DNA of 64,000 nucleotides. It comes from Terrabacter sp. 28. Its GTDB lineage: Bacteria > Actinomycetota > Actinomycetes > Actinomycetales > Dermatophilaceae. Where the stretch lies: positions 56,187 to 120,186 of the forward strand of contig JYOE01000012.1 in the NCBI GenBank assembly GCA_000955875.1, read 5' to 3'. The notes under the pieces are model-generated. The model was given only the letters and a program-made list of their open reading frames with translations. It was not told where the DNA came from and did not search any database. Position numbers and translations under genes: made by a program. Positions within the stretch are counted from its first letter, which is position 1, and every line of letters starts with the position of its first letter. Positions 1-8,059 of this stretch are shown here, piece by piece.

Positions 1-402
1 GGCGATCTCGAGCGCCTGCTCACCGGTGTCGGGCTGGGACACGAGGAGGGCGTCGGTGTCGACACCGAGCTTCTTGGCGTAGTCCGGGTCGAGCGCGTGC
101 TCGGCGTCGATGAAGGCCGCGATGCCCCCGGCCCGCTGGGCGTTGGCCACGGCGTGGAGCGCGACCGTCGTCTTGCCCGAGGACTCGGGGCCGTAGACCT
201 CGATGATGCGTCCGCGGGGCAGGCCGCCGATGCCGAGGGCCACGTCGAGGGCGATCGAGCCGGTCGGGATGACCTCGATCGGCGGACGGACGTCGTCGCC
301 GAGGCGCATCACCGCGCCCTTGCCGTAGTTCTTCTCGATCTGGCCCATCACCGAGGTGAGCGCCTTGTCCTTGTCCATCGCCTTCGCCTGGGGGGCTGCC
401 AT
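1..402 (-). CDS. recA: RecA recombinase, N-terminal part (runs off window)
   Basis: RecA binds single-stranded DNA and uses ATP for strand exchange; it also triggers LexA self-cleavage. Only the first 134 codons are inside the window and the rest lies beyond position 1. The Walker A loop GPESSGKT is at residues 71-78, preceded by the family core ([12 protein letters not shown] at 47-58) and followed by [10 protein letters not shown]. The ATG at 402 follows an AGGAG about 10 bases upstream. A perfect LexA-type palindrome lies 178 bases upstream, so SOS induction is expected. The DUF3046 gene precedes it in the same direction, a common actinobacterial arrangement. Confidence 0.98.
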   Translation of the reverse strand, partial: MAAPQAKAMDKDKALTSVMGQIEKNYGKGAVMRLGDDVRPPIEVIPTGSIALDVALGIGGLPRGRIIEVYGPESSGKTTVALHAVANAQRAGGIAAFIDAEHALDPDYAKKLGVDTDALLVSQPDTGEQALEIA

Positions 403-579
403 GTCGGGCTCCTAGTCTGCCGTCTGCGCTGCGGTCGTCTACCTACGACCCGGGCACGGATCGCACTGGGAGATCCGCTGTCAGGTCAGACGTTAGGTGC
501 CGGCGCCGACATCGGGTGGGACCACCAGACGGCTTGTGGACGATGCGGGTGGTGGCACAGGACCTGTGGAGAACACTAC

Positions 580-593
580 CGAACACGTGTTCG
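580..593 (-). promoter_or_regulatory. SOS box (LexA operator) with adjacent -10 for recA
   Basis: CGAACACGTGTTCG is a perfect 14-base palindrome matching the actinobacterial and Bacillus-type LexA box (CGAAC-N4-GTTCG). Read on the minus strand it is followed one base later by TAGTGT (positions 578-573), a plausible TAnnnT -10 element. The operator would therefore cover the promoter just upstream of -10. The recA start codon is about 170 bases downstream. LexA itself is not in the window. Confidence 0.9.
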
Positions 594-613
594 AAGTCGC
601 GACGACACGCCGG

Positions 614-862
614 TCACCTGCCGACCTGGCCTCCCTGGGCGCCGCGCGCCACCCGCACGTCACGGCCCAGCCTCCGCTCGGGCGGCACGTCCATGTCGAC
701 GCAGAGCGCCTCCCAGACCGCCCGGGGCGCCTCTCCGTCGTCGAGCGCCTGGACGACGGTGCGGTTGCCGAGCGCGCCGATGACGTGGTCACGCGCCAGC
801 GACCCGGCATACGCCGGCCCGAACTCGTCGTCCATCAAGGTCCAGAAGTGGCTGATCCGCAC
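614..862 (-). CDS. DUF3046 domain protein
   Basis: This 82-residue protein belongs to the small DUF3046 family, found next to recA in many actinobacteria; its function is unknown. It opens RISHFWTLMDDEFG and contains the family-typical ARDHVIGALGNRTVVQAL and PPRxVWEALCxxMDVPPERR-like segments. I chose the GTG at 862 because the recognisable family sequence starts exactly there, although the frame stays open further upstream. The C-terminus (GRDVRVARGAQGG) is basic. It points toward recA, with about 210 bases between the two genes that contain the SOS box, so recA probably also has its own promoter. Confidence 0.85.
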   Translation of the reverse strand: MRISHFWTLMDDEFGPAYAGSLARDHVIGALGNRTVVQALDDGEAPRAVWEALCVDMDVPPERRLGRDVRVARGAQGGQVGR

Positions 863-1012
863 CCCAGCAGTCTGCCACCCGTAGCCGCGGAACCCGTTGC
901 GCCGAAACCGTCGTCGGAGCGTTATCTCAACCGCCCGCGCGGTCGCCGCACGACCGGTATCGTCCTCTCGTCCCGCGCCGAGCAGGGACCTCGACACTTC
1001 AGGGGAGCAACC

Positions 1013-2662
1013 ATGACCGAGCCGAAGGATTCCGCCCTGCCCACCGGGCCGACCGACCACGCGGGCGACGCGACGACGTCCGTCCCGCAGTACACCTACC
1101 CGGTGCCCTCGGGCAGCCACCCGGTCCCGTCCGCGACCGACCAGGCGGGCGCCGCGGGCGCTGTCGGGGTCGACCTCGCCGACGAGCCGGCCTCCCCCGC
1201 CCAGCCCGGGCGCAAGCGCACCGGCCTGCTGGTCGGCACCCTCGCCGGCGTCCTCGCCCTCGGCGGCGCCGGCGTCCTCGCCGTGCAGACCCTGAGCGGC
1301 AGCGGCGCTCAGCCGTCCGACGTGCTGCCCGGCGACGCGTACGCGTACCTCCGCGTCGACATCGACCCGTCAGCAGGCCAGAAGGTCGCTGCCGTCCGCT
1401 TCCTCGGCAAGCTCGACGCCGTCAAGGACACCCTCGGCAGCGACGACCCCCGCAAGAAGCTGTGGGAGATGGCCGCCAAGAACGCCGGCGACGACTGCAT
1501 CAAGAAGTTCGCCTACGACAAGGACGTCGAGCCGTGGCTCGGCGACCGCGTCGGCGCCGCGATCCGCCCCGGCGGCACCAAGGACCAGCCCAACCTCGCC
1601 ATCGCGATCCAGGTCAAGGACGAGACCGTCGCCAAGGACGCCCTCACCAGGCTCTTCGCCTGCGACAAGGGCTCCAAGACCGACGTGCGCACCAAGGACG
1701 GCTACGCCATCGTCACGCCCGGCGGCACCGGTGACGCGACCCTCGCCGCCGTCGACAAGGGCGCGCTGTCGGCCAACGCGAACTTCACGGGCGACATGGG
1801 CGCCCTCGGCGAGCAGGGCATCGTCTCCGCCTGGTTCGACATGACGACCGGCCTCAAGGAGCTGCCCAAGCTGGGCGGCGACGGCAACGGCATGGACACC
1901 GCCGCGCTGGCGAGTGCCAAGGGCCGTTTCGCAGCGGCGCTGCGCTTCGACGCCGACTACGTCGAGCTGGCCGGCATCGTCCGCGGCGCCGACGCGAGGA
2001 CGTCCGTCAAGGGGAACGGCAGCGAGCTGGCCAACCTCCCCGCCAACACCATGGCTGCCGTGCACGTGGCGGGCGCCGACCAGATGCTCGGCTCGGCGTG
2101 GCCGCAGCTCGAGAAGCAGATCAACGACCTTGCCGCCGCCGACGGCCAGGACGACGTCATCGCCATGGTCGAGGACCAGCTCGACGTCAAGCTGCCCGAC
2201 GACCTCAAGGTGCTCCTGGGCCGGTCGTTCACGGTCGCCATGCCCGACCAGGACCTCAAGGGCGACTCCTTGACGGTCGGCGCCAAGGTCGTCTCGAGCG
2301 ACGCCAAGCGCGCAGACGAGATCATCGACCGGCTGATGCAGGCTTCGGGCGCCGACAGCGGCGTCCTGACGCACAAGGTCGAGGGAGACAAGGTCTACGT
2401 CGCCACGACCCCCGACTACGCCGACGACCTCAAGTCCGGCGGCAAGCTCGGTGACTCCGACGCCTTCAAGCTGGCGGTCGGCGACGTCACCTCGTCCAAC
2501 AGCGCCGTGTTCGTCGACCTCGACAAGCTGGAGAAGCTCTACCTCGGCGAGGTCAAGGGCAACCAGAAGACGTTCCTCGAGTCGCTCCGCGCCGTCGGCG
2601 TCAACGCCAGCACCACCGGCAACGGGGAGGGTTCGTTCACCCTCCGCGTCCTCGGCAACTGA
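1013..2662 (+). CDS. DUF3352 family membrane-anchored protein
   Basis: A 549-residue protein of unknown function. A hydrophilic, Pro/Thr/Ser-rich N-terminus of about 68 residues is followed by one transmembrane segment (about 71-91, GLLVGTLAGVLALGGAGVLA). A large extracytoplasmic domain starts PSDVLPGDAYAYLRVDIDP, the signature opening of DUF3352 proteins. The topology (cytoplasmic tail, single anchor, big outer domain) is clear from the sequence. The ATG at 1013 has GGGGAG upstream; longer in-frame readings into the DUF3046 antisense region are unlikely. The gene stands alone, divergent from DUF3046 and convergent with the epimerase gene, with a strong bidirectional hairpin just past its stop. 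Confidence 0.85.
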   Translation: MTEPKDSALPTGPTDHAGDATTSVPQYTYPVPSGSHPVPSATDQAGAAGAVGVDLADEPASPAQPGRKRTGLLVGTLAGVLALGGAGVLAVQTLSGSGAQPSDVLPGDAYAYLRVDIDPSAGQKVAAVRFLGKLDAVKDTLGSDDPRKKLWEMAAKNAGDDCIKKFAYDKDVEPWLGDRVGAAIRPGGTKDQPNLAIAIQVKDETVAKDALTRLFACDKGSKTDVRTKDGYAIVTPGGTGDATLAAVDKGALSANANFTGDMGALGEQGIVSAWFDMTTGLKELPKLGGDGNGMDTAALASAKGRFAAALRFDADYVELAGIVRGADARTSVKGNGSELANLPANTMAAVHVAGADQMLGSAWPQLEKQINDLAAADGQDDVIAMVEDQLDVKLPDDLKVLLGRSFTVAMPDQDLKGDSLTVGAKVVSSDAKRADEIIDRLMQASGADSGVLTHKVEGDKVYVATTPDYADDLKSGGKLGDSDAFKLAVGDVTSSNSAVFVDLDKLEKLYLGEVKGNQKTFLESLRAVGVNASTTGNGEGSFTLRVLGN

Positions 2663-2687
2663 GGGGCACCAGACAGCACGCGCAACA

Positions 2688-2718
2688 CGAAGGGCCCCGC
2701 GTCAGGCGGGGCCCTTCG
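2688..2718. terminator. Bidirectional terminator hairpin
   Basis: A perfect 13-bp stem (CGAAGGGCCCCGC paired with 2706-2718) closes a GTCAG loop. It sits between the convergent DUF3352 gene (ends 2662) and the epimerase gene (ends 2737). There is no real U-tract, as is usual in high-GC actinomycetes. Confidence 0.85.
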
Positions 2719-2736
2719 TCGTCTGCGTGCCGGCTC

Positions 2737-3843
2737 TCAGGTGTGCTGCGCGAAGCCCGAGATGCCGAAACCGGCAGCCGCAGGCACGCGGACCTCGTTG
2801 CCGGAGTAGGAGATTCCACCGACGACCGGTGAGGCGACGGACCACCACGCGGCGTCGAGATCGCTGACGGCGGTCGTCGGCTCGGCTGCGACGACGGCAG
2901 CCGCCGCCCCCACACCCACGTGGCTCTCCATCATCGAGCCGACGATGGTGCCGAGCCCGGCGTCGTGCGCACGGCGGAGCATGTCGCGCCCGACGGTGAG
3001 CGAGCCGCACTTGGCGAGCTTGACGTTGACGAGGTCGGCCGCGCCGAGCCGGATGATGCGCTCGAGGTCGTACGGGCCGTAGCAGGACTCGTCGGCCATG
3101 ACCGGCAGCCCGACGCGCTCCCGCACCCAGGCGAGCCCCTCCACGTCGTCGGCGACGACCGGCTGCTCGACGAGCTCGACGCCGAGGTCGGCCACCTCGA
3201 GGGCGCGGATGACCTGCACCGCCTCCTCACGGGTCCAGCCCTGGTTCGCGTCGAGGCGAAGCGCGACGTCCGGTCCGACGGCGTCGCGCACCGACGCCAC
3301 GCGCTGCACGTCGGTGCTGGCGTCGGTGCCGACCTTCATCTTGAGGGTGCGGAACCCGTCCGAGACCCGTGCCCGGGCCGTGTCGGCGAGGGCGTCGGCA
3401 GCGCCGGCCGAGAGGGTCACGTCGGTCGTGAGCACGTCACGTATGCCGTCCGCCCCAGACCCGAGCAGGGTGGCCACCGACGTGCCCTCCGCCTGGGCGA
3501 CGAGGTCGTGGAGCGCCGCGTCGACGGCCGCCTTGGCCCCGAAGTTGCGGGCGACCGCGCGCTGCACGGCCGCGGCGGCCGCGGAGAGGTCGTCGCGGTC
3601 GTCGAGGGGCCGACCGACGACCGCGGGCGCCAGCATCTGCTCGATGCACGCCGTGGCACTCGCCAGGGACTCCCCCGTCACCTGCCACACCTGCGGGGCC
3701 TCGCCCCACCCGGTGCGGCCGTCGCTGTCGGTGACTCTCACGATGACCGTGTCGGTGGTCTCGGTGCGCCGCAGCGCCGTGACGAACGGCGTGTGGAGCG
3801 GCACGGACGAGACGGTGGTGACGACCCGCTCGACCGTCGTCAT
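2737..3843 (-). CDS. Dipeptide epimerase (L-Ala-D/L-Glu type), enolase superfamily
   Basis: This 368-residue enolase-superfamily protein belongs to the muconate lactonizing enzyme subgroup. The catalytic Lys pair is in LKMKVG (K168, K170). Metal ligands are expected at D198 (LRLDAN), E226 (LVEQP) and D251 (MADES), and the opposite-face lysine at K275 or K278 (NVKLAKCG). An SDLD stretch at 327-330 matches the C-terminal DxD motif that binds the dipeptide amino group in Ala-Glu-type epimerases. The family interconverts L-Ala-D-Glu and L-Ala-L-Glu during murein peptide recycling, although substrate specificity varies. It overlaps the upstream serine hydrolase gene by 4 bases (ATGA), so the two are translationally coupled. 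Confidence 0.85.
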   Translation of the reverse strand: MTTVERVVTTVSSVPLHTPFVTALRRTETTDTVIVRVTDSDGRTGWGEAPQVWQVTGESLASATACIEQMLAPAVVGRPLDDRDDLSAAAAAVQRAVARNFGAKAAVDAALHDLVAQAEGTSVATLLGSGADGIRDVLTTDVTLSAGAADALADTARARVSDGFRTLKMKVGTDASTDVQRVASVRDAVGPDVALRLDANQGWTREEAVQVIRALEVADLGVELVEQPVVADDVEGLAWVRERVGLPVMADESCYGPYDLERIIRLGAADLVNVKLAKCGSLTVGRDMLRRAHDAGLGTIVGSMMESHVGVGAAAAVVAAEPTTAVSDLDAAWWSVASPVVGGISYSGNEVRVPAAAGFGISGFAQHT

Positions 3844-4760
3844 CGGCCGGCCACCGAGGTGGACGTGGCCTGCGCGTCGGGACCGGCCTGGGCGGCATGC
3901 GGCTCGGGATTCTCAGGATGCTCGGGGTGCTCGGCCCGCCACACGTCGCGCGCGATGCCGGCGACGAAGGCCGCGGCCTCCGTCTCGCCGAGCGCGATGG
4001 TGGTGCAGACGACGAGCACGAACGGCTCCTCACCGGGCGGGCGCACGAGGGCGACGTCGTGCGAGACGCCCGGGATCCACCCGGACTTGCTCGCCGTCGG
4101 GATGCCTTCGGGCAGCCCGGCAGGCACCTGGTCGACGTGGAGCTGGCGCGAGAGCAGCTCTTCGACCGGACCGAGCACCGGCTCGCCGCCGAGCGCGGGC
4201 TCGCGCCGCGCGACGGCTGCCATGAGCAGGCCGAGGTCGGCGGCCGCGACCGTGTTGGTGATGCCGGCTTCGCGGGCGCGGGCGTCCTCGATGCCGCGAC
4301 CGACGACCGTCGTGGCCGAGCACCCGGTCAGGCGCAGCACCTCGGCGACCTCCGTGAGGCCGACGACGTCGACGAGCAGGTTGGTGGCGATGTTGCTGGA
4401 CCGGGTGATGGCGCGGTCGGCCAGCTCACCGAGCGTGCAGGTGCCGCCGATGACGGCCCACGTCTCGGGGTCCTGGTCGTCGTCGGCGTCGAGGGAGAAC
4501 GGCGACCCGTCGAGCACCGACGCGAACGTGGACGTCACGGCCACCGGCTGCGCGAGGTCCAGCTGACCCCGCGCCACGCGACGGAAGGTGGCGATGACGA
4601 GCGGGAGCTTCATCGTCGACGCGGCGTAGTGCGCAGCGTGCGAGTCGTGCGACCATCGCTCGCGACCGTCGGTGCCGCCGAGCCAGACCGAGACCGTGGC
4701 GTCAGCTGCCGTGGTGACCTGGTCGAGACGGGCGTCGATCTGCGAGAAAGGCGTCGGCAC
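3840..4760 (-). CDS. Beta-lactamase class A-like serine hydrolase
   Basis: A 306-residue protein with the penicillin-recognising fold motifs: S48-T-M-K51 (nucleophile and general base), S121-S-N123 (SxN) and K226-S-G228 (KTG box). I do not see a convincing ExxLN omega-loop glutamate, nor an export signal at the N-terminus (MPTPFSQIDARLDQ). It may therefore be a cytoplasmic peptidase or esterase rather than a true resistance beta-lactamase. The last 30 or so residues are a low-complexity Pro/Ala/Glu tail. The 4-base overlap with the dipeptide epimerase gene suggests both act on murein-derived peptides; that role is inference from context. Confidence 0.8.
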   Translation of the reverse strand: MPTPFSQIDARLDQVTTAADATVSVWLGGTDGRERWSHDSHAAHYAASTMKLPLVIATFRRVARGQLDLAQPVAVTSTFASVLDGSPFSLDADDDQDPETWAVIGGTCTLGELADRAITRSSNIATNLLVDVVGLTEVAEVLRLTGCSATTVVGRGIEDARAREAGITNTVAAADLGLLMAAVARREPALGGEPVLGPVEELLSRQLHVDQVPAGLPEGIPTASKSGWIPGVSHDVALVRPPGEEPFVLVVCTTIALGETEAAAFVAGIARDVWRAEHPEHPENPEPHAAQAGPDAQATSTSVAGR

Positions 4761-4778
4761 CCTCGAGAATGTAGACGA

Positions 4779-5081
4779 TCAGGCGGCGGAGGCCGACACC
4801 ACGTCGCCCGAGGGGACGAGCAGCGGCACGGTGGGCGCGAGGCCCTCGCTCTCGGCCATGCGGTTGGAGACGTCGATCAGGACCCGCGAGAGGGGGAGGT
4901 CGAGGGCGCCGCAGATCGAGGCGAGCAGCTCGGAGCTGGCCTCCTTCTCACCACGCTCGACCTCGCTGAGGTAGCCGAGCGACACCGACGCGGTGGCCGA
5001 CACCTCACGGAGGGTCCGGCCCTGCGCGCGCCGACGCTCGCGGAGGACGTCACCGAGCTCGCGTCGCAAGAGTGTCGTCAT
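4779..5081 (-). CDS. clgR: ClgR-like XRE-family transcriptional regulator
   Basis: A 100-residue DNA-binding protein. The helix-turn-helix spans roughly residues 12-40, with [31 protein letters not shown] split between helix 2 and the recognition helix. The following [19 protein letters not shown] is typical of ClgR, the actinobacterial activator of clpP1P2, clpC and other proteostasis genes. ClgR proteins are usually controlled by Clp proteolysis, and the C-terminal ASAA is compatible with a degron; that is inference. The ATG at 5081 starts 11 bases after the cinA stop. The cluster rimO-pgsA-cinA-clgR is conserved in actinobacteria, including mycobacteria. Confidence 0.9.
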   Translation of the reverse strand: MTTLLRRELGDVLRERRRAQGRTLREVSATASVSLGYLSEVERGEKEASSELLASICGALDLPLSRVLIDVSNRMAESEGLAPTVPLLVPSGDVVSASAA

Positions 5082-5092
5082 GCCGTCCTCCT

Positions 5093-5701
5093 TCAGGTCG
5101 CTGGTGCGGGGTCGTGCGGTTCCGGTGGACCGTGCGGGTGACCCGACACGCCTACCGTACCCCGAGGGTCCCCCGCCGGTGCCAGTGTTCGGCGCGTGGC
5201 GCCAGTCTCCTCGTCCGCGAGCCCGAGCACCGCGGCGACGGTGGCCGCCCGGATCTGGGCTCTGGTCCCGTTCAACTGCAGAGCCCGCGTCACTGTTCCC
5301 GAGGGCCCGGCGACGGCGACGTGGACGGTGCCGACCGGCTTCCCCTCGGACGGTCCGGGGCCGGCGACGCCGGTCGTGGACAGGCCCCACGTCGCACCGA
5401 GCCGACGGCGTACACCCTCGGCCATGGCGACGGCGACGTCGGGGTCGACGGTGCCGACGCGGTCGATCAGCTCGGCGGGGACGTCCAGGAGGGCGGTCTT
5501 CACCTCGGCCGCGTACGCGACGACACCACCGAGCAGCACCGCGGACGCGCCGGGTGTGTCGGCGACCGTCGCGGCCACGAGGCCGGCTGTGAGCGACTCC
5601 GCGCAGGCAAGCGTCTCCCGGCCCTCGGTCAGGCGCGCGACGAGACGCGCTCCCGGGCTCTCCGGGGGGCTCGCGGTCAGGGGATCGTCGGTGGGTGCCA
5701 C
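5093..5701 (-). CDS. cinA: CinA C-terminal domain protein (nicotinamide-nucleotide amidase type)
   Basis: This 202-residue single-domain protein matches the CinA C-terminal (PncC-like) domain, which deamidates nicotinamide mononucleotide in pyridine nucleotide salvage. Diagnostic stretches are [17 protein letters not shown] (about 32-48), [15 protein letters not shown] and [21 protein letters not shown]. The N-terminal molybdopterin-binding-like domain of longer CinA proteins is absent, which is usual for this actinobacterial form. About 30 C-terminal residues are Pro/His/Gly-rich and unrelated to the domain. It lies between pgsA (12-base gap) and clgR (11-base gap) in one operon. Confidence 0.88.
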   Translation of the reverse strand: MAPTDDPLTASPPESPGARLVARLTEGRETLACAESLTAGLVAATVADTPGASAVLLGGVVAYAAEVKTALLDVPAELIDRVGTVDPDVAVAMAEGVRRRLGATWGLSTTGVAGPGPSEGKPVGTVHVAVAGPSGTVTRALQLNGTRAQIRAATVAAVLGLADEETGATRRTLAPAGDPRGTVGVSGHPHGPPEPHDPAPAT

Positions 5702-5713
5702 GTCGGTGCCACG

Positions 5714-6526
5714 TCAGTCGCGGTTCGGCGTCTTCTCGGGCGGGACGGGCCCGACGCCGCTGCTCGACGTCGGGGCAGCTCCGGTCGGGGCAGCTCCGGT
5801 CGGGGCGGTCCCGCGCGCAGGCGTCGACGCGTCGGAGTCGTCGCGAGCGCCCCGCTGGGCCCGCTGCGCGGCCCGCGCCTCGCGCTCGGCAGCGCGCGCG
5901 GCCCTGCGCAGCCGGGTGCGCTCGCTCGTCTCGCGCAGTCGGGCCGCCTTGAAGACGTAGTCGACGCCGCTCACCACCGTCATGACGAGCGCGGCCCCGA
6001 GCAGCACGTAGGCGACCGTCGTGAGCACCCCGCTGAAGGGCCACACCCAGAGCGGCAGCGTCAGCGAGCCCAGCGACAGGGTCTGGAGCATCGTCTTGAG
6101 CTTGCCTCCGCGCCCGGCCGGCATGACGCCGTGTCGGATGACGACGAAGCGCAGCACGGTGATGCCGACCTCGCGCACGAGGATGACGACCGTCACCCAC
6201 CACCACACCACGCCGAGGAGCGAGAGCCCGATGAAGGCGGTGCCGGTGAGTGCCTTGTCGGCGATGGGGTCGGCGACCTTGCCGAAGTTCGTGATCTCAC
6301 CGCGACGGCGGGCCAGCTTGCCGTCGACGCCGTCGGTGACGGCGGCCAGTGCGAAGACCACCCACGCCCAGAAGCGCCACCACGGCTCGTGGCCGCCGTC
6401 CTGGAAGAGCAGCACGGCGTAGACCGGGACGAGCAGGAAGCGCAGGACGGTCAGCGCGTTGGGCAGGTTCCAGTCGGTGGGCCGGGGCGCGGGCCCCTCC
6501 CCCCGGTGGAAGGTCTGCGGGGTCAT
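5714..6526 (-). CDS. pgsA: CDP-diacylglycerol-glycerol-3-phosphate 3-phosphatidyltransferase
   Basis: PgsA condenses CDP-diacylglycerol with glycerol-3-phosphate, the committed step to phosphatidylglycerol and cardiolipin, at the membrane. The 270-residue product carries the complete CDP-alcohol phosphotransferase signature: D65-x2-D68-G69-x2-A72-R73-x8-G82-x3-D86-x3-D90. Hydrophobic segments surround it (about 24-42, 51-65, 95-115, 145-170). The last 60 or so residues are a basic, then Ala/Pro/Thr-rich tail built from a 15-base tandem repeat that encodes PTGAA units; this tail is unlikely to be catalytic. The ATG at 6526 overlaps the rimO stop by 4 bases. Confidence 0.93.
   Translation of the reverse strand: MTPQTFHRGEGPAPRPTDWNLPNALTVLRFLLVPVYAVLLFQDGGHEPWWRFWAWVVFALAAVTDGVDGKLARRRGEITNFGKVADPIADKALTGTAFIGLSLLGVVWWWVTVVILVREVGITVLRFVVIRHGVMPAGRGGKLKTMLQTLSLGSLTLPLWVWPFSGVLTTVAYVLLGAALVMTVVSGVDYVFKAARLRETSERTRLRRAARAAEREARAAQRAQRGARDDSDASTPARGTAPTGAAPTGAAPTSSSGVGPVPPEKTPNRD
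5769..5810. repeat. 15-bp tandem repeat inside pgsA
   Basis: Two exact copies and one partial copy of GTCGGGGCAGCTCCG lie head to tail. On the coding (minus) strand they encode repeated Pro-Thr-Gly-Ala-Ala in the disordered C-terminus of PgsA. Unit number probably varies by slippage. Confidence 0.85.
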
Positions 6527-8031
6527 CGCGGCTCCGCGACGAGGTCGATCCCCTCGGTGGCGACGACGACGGCCTCGACGAGGTCGCCGACCTGCGGCGT
6601 CGGGGCGCCCTCGGGCACGTGCACGACCGTGACGCCGTCGACGTCGGGGCCCTGGAAGGCAGCCCGCCCGACGGCCGAGCCGTCCTCGTCGTCGATCTCC
6701 TCGACGAGGACGACGACGTGCTCGCCGATGCGCTCCTCGGCGCGCTGCGCGTTGAGCTCCTCGACGAGGCGGGTGAAGCGGTCGAGGCGCTGGGCGACGA
6801 CCTCGGGGGCGAGGTGACCGGTGTAGCCCTCGGCCTCGGTGCCGTCCTCGTCGGAGTAGCCGAAGACGCCGACGACGTCGAGGCGCGCCTCGGTGAGGAA
6901 CGCCTCGAGCTCGTCGAGGTCGGCCTCGGTCTCGCCCGGGAAGCCCACGATGACGTTGCACCGGACACCGGCCTCGGGCGCGTCGGCCCGGACCCGCGCG
7001 AGCAGGTCGAGGAACGCCTCGCGCGAGCCGAAGCGGCGCATGGAACGCAGCAGCGGCTCCGACGCGTGCTGGAACGAGATGTCGTAGTAGGGCACGACAC
7101 CCGGCGTGTCCGCCATGGCCCGCAGCAGGCCGGGCCGGATCTCGGCGGGCTGGAGGTACGAGACGCGCACGCGCTCGATGCCCTCGATCGCTGTGAGTTC
7201 GGGCAGCAGCTTCTCGAGCAGGCCGAGGTCGCCGAGGTCCTTGCCGTACGAGGTGGAGTTCTCGGAGACGAGGAAGAGCTCCTTGACGCCCTGCTGGGCG
7301 AGCCAGCGGCCCTCGGCGACGATGTCGGCCGGGCGCCGCGACACGAACGCGCCCCGGAACATCGGGATGGCGCAGAAGGAGCAGCGCCGGTCGCAGCCGG
7401 AGGCGATCTTGAGCGGCGCCCACGGGCGGCCGTCGAGGCGGGCCCGGATGACCCGTGGGCCGGTGGCCGGGACGGGCACGCCGTCGAGCGTGTCGACGTC
7501 GGACGCGCTGCCGTCGGACGGGGCGCCCTCGGAGGCCGTCTCACCGTGGCCGGGCAACGCGACCCCGGCCGCACCGGCCTGGCGCTCGACGGGCGTGAGC
7601 GGCAGCAGGGTGCGGCGGTCGCCCGGCGTGTGGCTCTCGACGTGGCCGCCTGCGAGGATCGTCTGCAGGTGCGAGCTCATGTCGCGGTAGGAGTCGAAGC
7701 CGAGCACGGCGTCGGCCTCGGGCAGCTGGTCGGCGAGCTCCTTGCCGTAGCGCTCGGCGAGGCACCCGACCGCGACGACCTTCTGGGTGCGCCCGCCGTC
7801 GCCCTTGAGGTCGGAGGCCTCGAGCAGCGCGTCGATGGAGTCCTTCTTGGCCTGCTCGACGAAGCCGCAGGTGTTGACGACGGCGACGTCGGCCTCGGAC
7901 GCGTCGTCGACGAGACGCCACCCCTCGGCGAGGAGGCGGCCTGCCAGCTCCTCGGAGTCGACCTCGTTGCGCGTGCACCCGAGGGTGACGAGTGCGACGC
8001 TCCTGTCGGCGCTCGGGTGGGGAGGGGTCAT
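6523..8031 (-). CDS. rimO: Ribosomal protein uS12 methylthiotransferase RimO
   Basis: A 502-residue radical SAM enzyme that methylthiolates the conserved aspartate of ribosomal protein S12. The N-terminal UPF0004 domain has the three cluster cysteines C19 ([14 protein letters not shown]), C55 (NTCGF) and C90 (VGCLAERYG). The radical SAM loop is C212-x3-C216-x2-C219, and a C-terminal TRAM-like region ends the protein ([15 protein letters not shown] onward). About 60 acidic, low-complexity residues (about 130-190) separate the two cluster domains, compared with shorter enterobacterial enzymes. A TAGAGT -10 candidate (8043-8038) sits 6 bases before the ATG, so the mRNA may be leaderless. The pgsA start overlaps its stop. 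Confidence 0.95.
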   Translation of the reverse strand: MTPPHPSADRSVALVTLGCTRNEVDSEELAGRLLAEGWRLVDDASEADVAVVNTCGFVEQAKKDSIDALLEASDLKGDGGRTQKVVAVGCLAERYGKELADQLPEADAVLGFDSYRDMSSHLQTILAGGHVESHTPGDRRTLLPLTPVERQAGAAGVALPGHGETASEGAPSDGSASDVDTLDGVPVPATGPRVIRARLDGRPWAPLKIASGCDRRCSFCAIPMFRGAFVSRRPADIVAEGRWLAQQGVKELFLVSENSTSYGKDLGDLGLLEKLLPELTAIEGIERVRVSYLQPAEIRPGLLRAMADTPGVVPYYDISFQHASEPLLRSMRRFGSREAFLDLLARVRADAPEAGVRCNVIVGFPGETEADLDELEAFLTEARLDVVGVFGYSDEDGTEAEGYTGHLAPEVVAQRLDRFTRLVEELNAQRAEERIGEHVVVLVEEIDDEDGSAVGRAAFQGPDVDGVTVVHVPEGAPTPQVGDLVEAVVVATEGIDLVAEPR

Positions 8032-8059
8032 GCGCCCACTCTAGATGGACGGGTGTTCA

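Noticed and set aside
3840..4760. Antibiotic-resistance beta-lactamase
   Set aside because: SxxK, SxN and KSG are present, but no convincing omega-loop Glu or export signal was found, so a resistance claim is not supported.
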